Part shown: positions 63,460 through 64,000 of the stretch, piece after piece
Layout: the number at the start of each line of letters is the position of its first letter
How positions within the stretch are numbered: the first letter of the stretch is position 1
Source of the DNA: PALSA-505 sp963762615
GTDB taxonomy: Bacteria; Actinomycetota; Actinomycetes; Streptosporangiales; Streptosporangiaceae
Length of the DNA: 64,000 bases
Assembly (NCBI GenBank): GCA_963762615.1
Contig: CAVXLG010000015.1
Span: 7,787 to 71,786, forward strand
Reading direction: 5' to 3'
Position numbers and translations under genes: made by a program
Notes under the pieces: generated by a model
Seen by the model: the letters and a program-made list of their open reading frames with translations, nothing else
Database searches by the model: none
What the model was told of the DNA's origin: nothing

Positions 63460-63891
63460 TCAACCTCTGTAGCTGTTCCACCGGGCGACGAGCTGGTCGA
63501 GGACGGGGGCGAGCTGCTGGAGCTCGTCGAGGTGGGCGGGGGCCAGCCGGGTCAGCCTGCCGCGCGCCGGGACATCCGCCCAGGTAATGTCCGCCGTCCG
63601 GAACACCGCCGTCGCCGTCTTGCGGCTGGCCGGATTCACCGGCACCGCACCCGGCCGACGCTGGGCCGCACGCAACCCCGCCCGCCCCATCGCAGCCCTG
63701 GGTCTCACATTCCGAGAATGACTAAAGCCCTGGGCTGCCCCGGCAGGCGGACGAGTGCGGACATGCGGCTGACAATCTTGCCAGCTCGCGAACCGATCCG
63801 AACGACACTGAACGCGATACAGGTAACTACGGATCAGAAGGTCTGATGGTGAGCGCCTGAAGCAGGCTTGGACGCGGCTCGTGCCTGGCAC
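63460..63891 (-). CDS. possible 3' part of an unidentified gene
   Basis: The last about 85 residues (RRPGAVPVNPASRKTATAVF, RTADITWADVPARGRLTRLA, HLDELQQLAPVLDQLVARWN-SYRG) look protein-like. The first about 58 residues look non-coding, so start and extent are uncertain. It ends just outside the IS1182 element. No family is recognised. Confidence 0.35.
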   Translation of the reverse strand: MPGTSRVQACFRRSPSDLLIRSYLYRVQCRSDRFASWQDCQPHVRTRPPAGAAQGFSHSRNVRPRAAMGRAGLRAAQRRPGAVPVNPASRKTATAVFRTADITWADVPARGRLTRLAPAHLDELQQLAPVLDQLVARWNSYRG

Positions 63892-64000
63892 CCTCTAGGC
63901 CGAGAGCGCCGTCCTCGGCGGCACCGGGCAGCTCGCCCGCCAGAGCTAGGCTAGCGCAGCCAGGTCACCTCAAGATCACCGTGCGACCAACGTGCGACTA

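Overview
The window is high-GC DNA from an actinobacterium. The evidence is an Lsr2 nucleoid protein, two very large LuxR-type ATPase regulators, LtrA, DinB and DUF1801/DUF998/DUF6510-type proteins, extreme G/C at third codon positions, and insertion sequences typical of Streptosporangiales/Frankia-like genomes. I cannot name the species. It is an accessory, repeatedly rearranged region: at least nine mobile elements or fragments lie in 64 kb, and many genes carry single-base frameshifts. These could be real decay or uncorrected indels in the assembly.

Layout. 0-9 kb: small chromosomal genes (SRPBCC protein, methyltransferase, cold-shock protein, DUF1801, lsr2, a zinc-ribbon protein) with an IS3 element, an NHL-repeat relic and an integrase tail. 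9-17 kb: an IS30 fragment, two copies of one rve-type IS, a broken sulfite-oxidase-like/reductase/DUF6510 operon, a divergent DUF998-TetR pair, and IS110 and WD40 fragments. 18-20 kb: a GH18 enzyme with seven 138-bp propeller repeats. 20-32 kb: two large LuxR regulators, one with a PucR-type domain inside its ATPase, then DinB, LtrA and a nitrilase-fold protein split by a frameshift. 32-38 kb: island debris with a MerR relic, a truncated transposase, the 3' half of a tRNA-Val (probable att site), a ThiF/E1-like relic and a tyrosine recombinase.

38-60 kb is the most striking part. It holds a tandem array of about 2.3-kb units, each encoding a secreted protein of one unknown family. Three copies are intact, a fourth is broken, and a distant fifth lies on the other strand. 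All five have the same promoter layout, TTGACA-N17-TCTAAT, with an identically spaced CCAGTAA just downstream. The array copies also have a leader of 315-330 nt that is conserved between units, and at least one of its stems shows a compensatory change. One unit is interrupted by nested elements: an IS701-type element contains a group II intron, and the intron's reverse transcriptase gene is itself split by a serine-recombinase element. Further secreted proteins (beta-helix/Ig protein, allene-oxide-cyclase-like barrel) lie downstream.

60-64 kb: an intact IS5-type and an intact IS1182-type element flank a Tn3-transposase scrap. The genes suggest a cell-surface/secretome locus beside an old tRNA-targeted island, reshaped by IS-mediated deletion. 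Functions for the array family, the nitrilase-fold protein and the leader RNA are not established.
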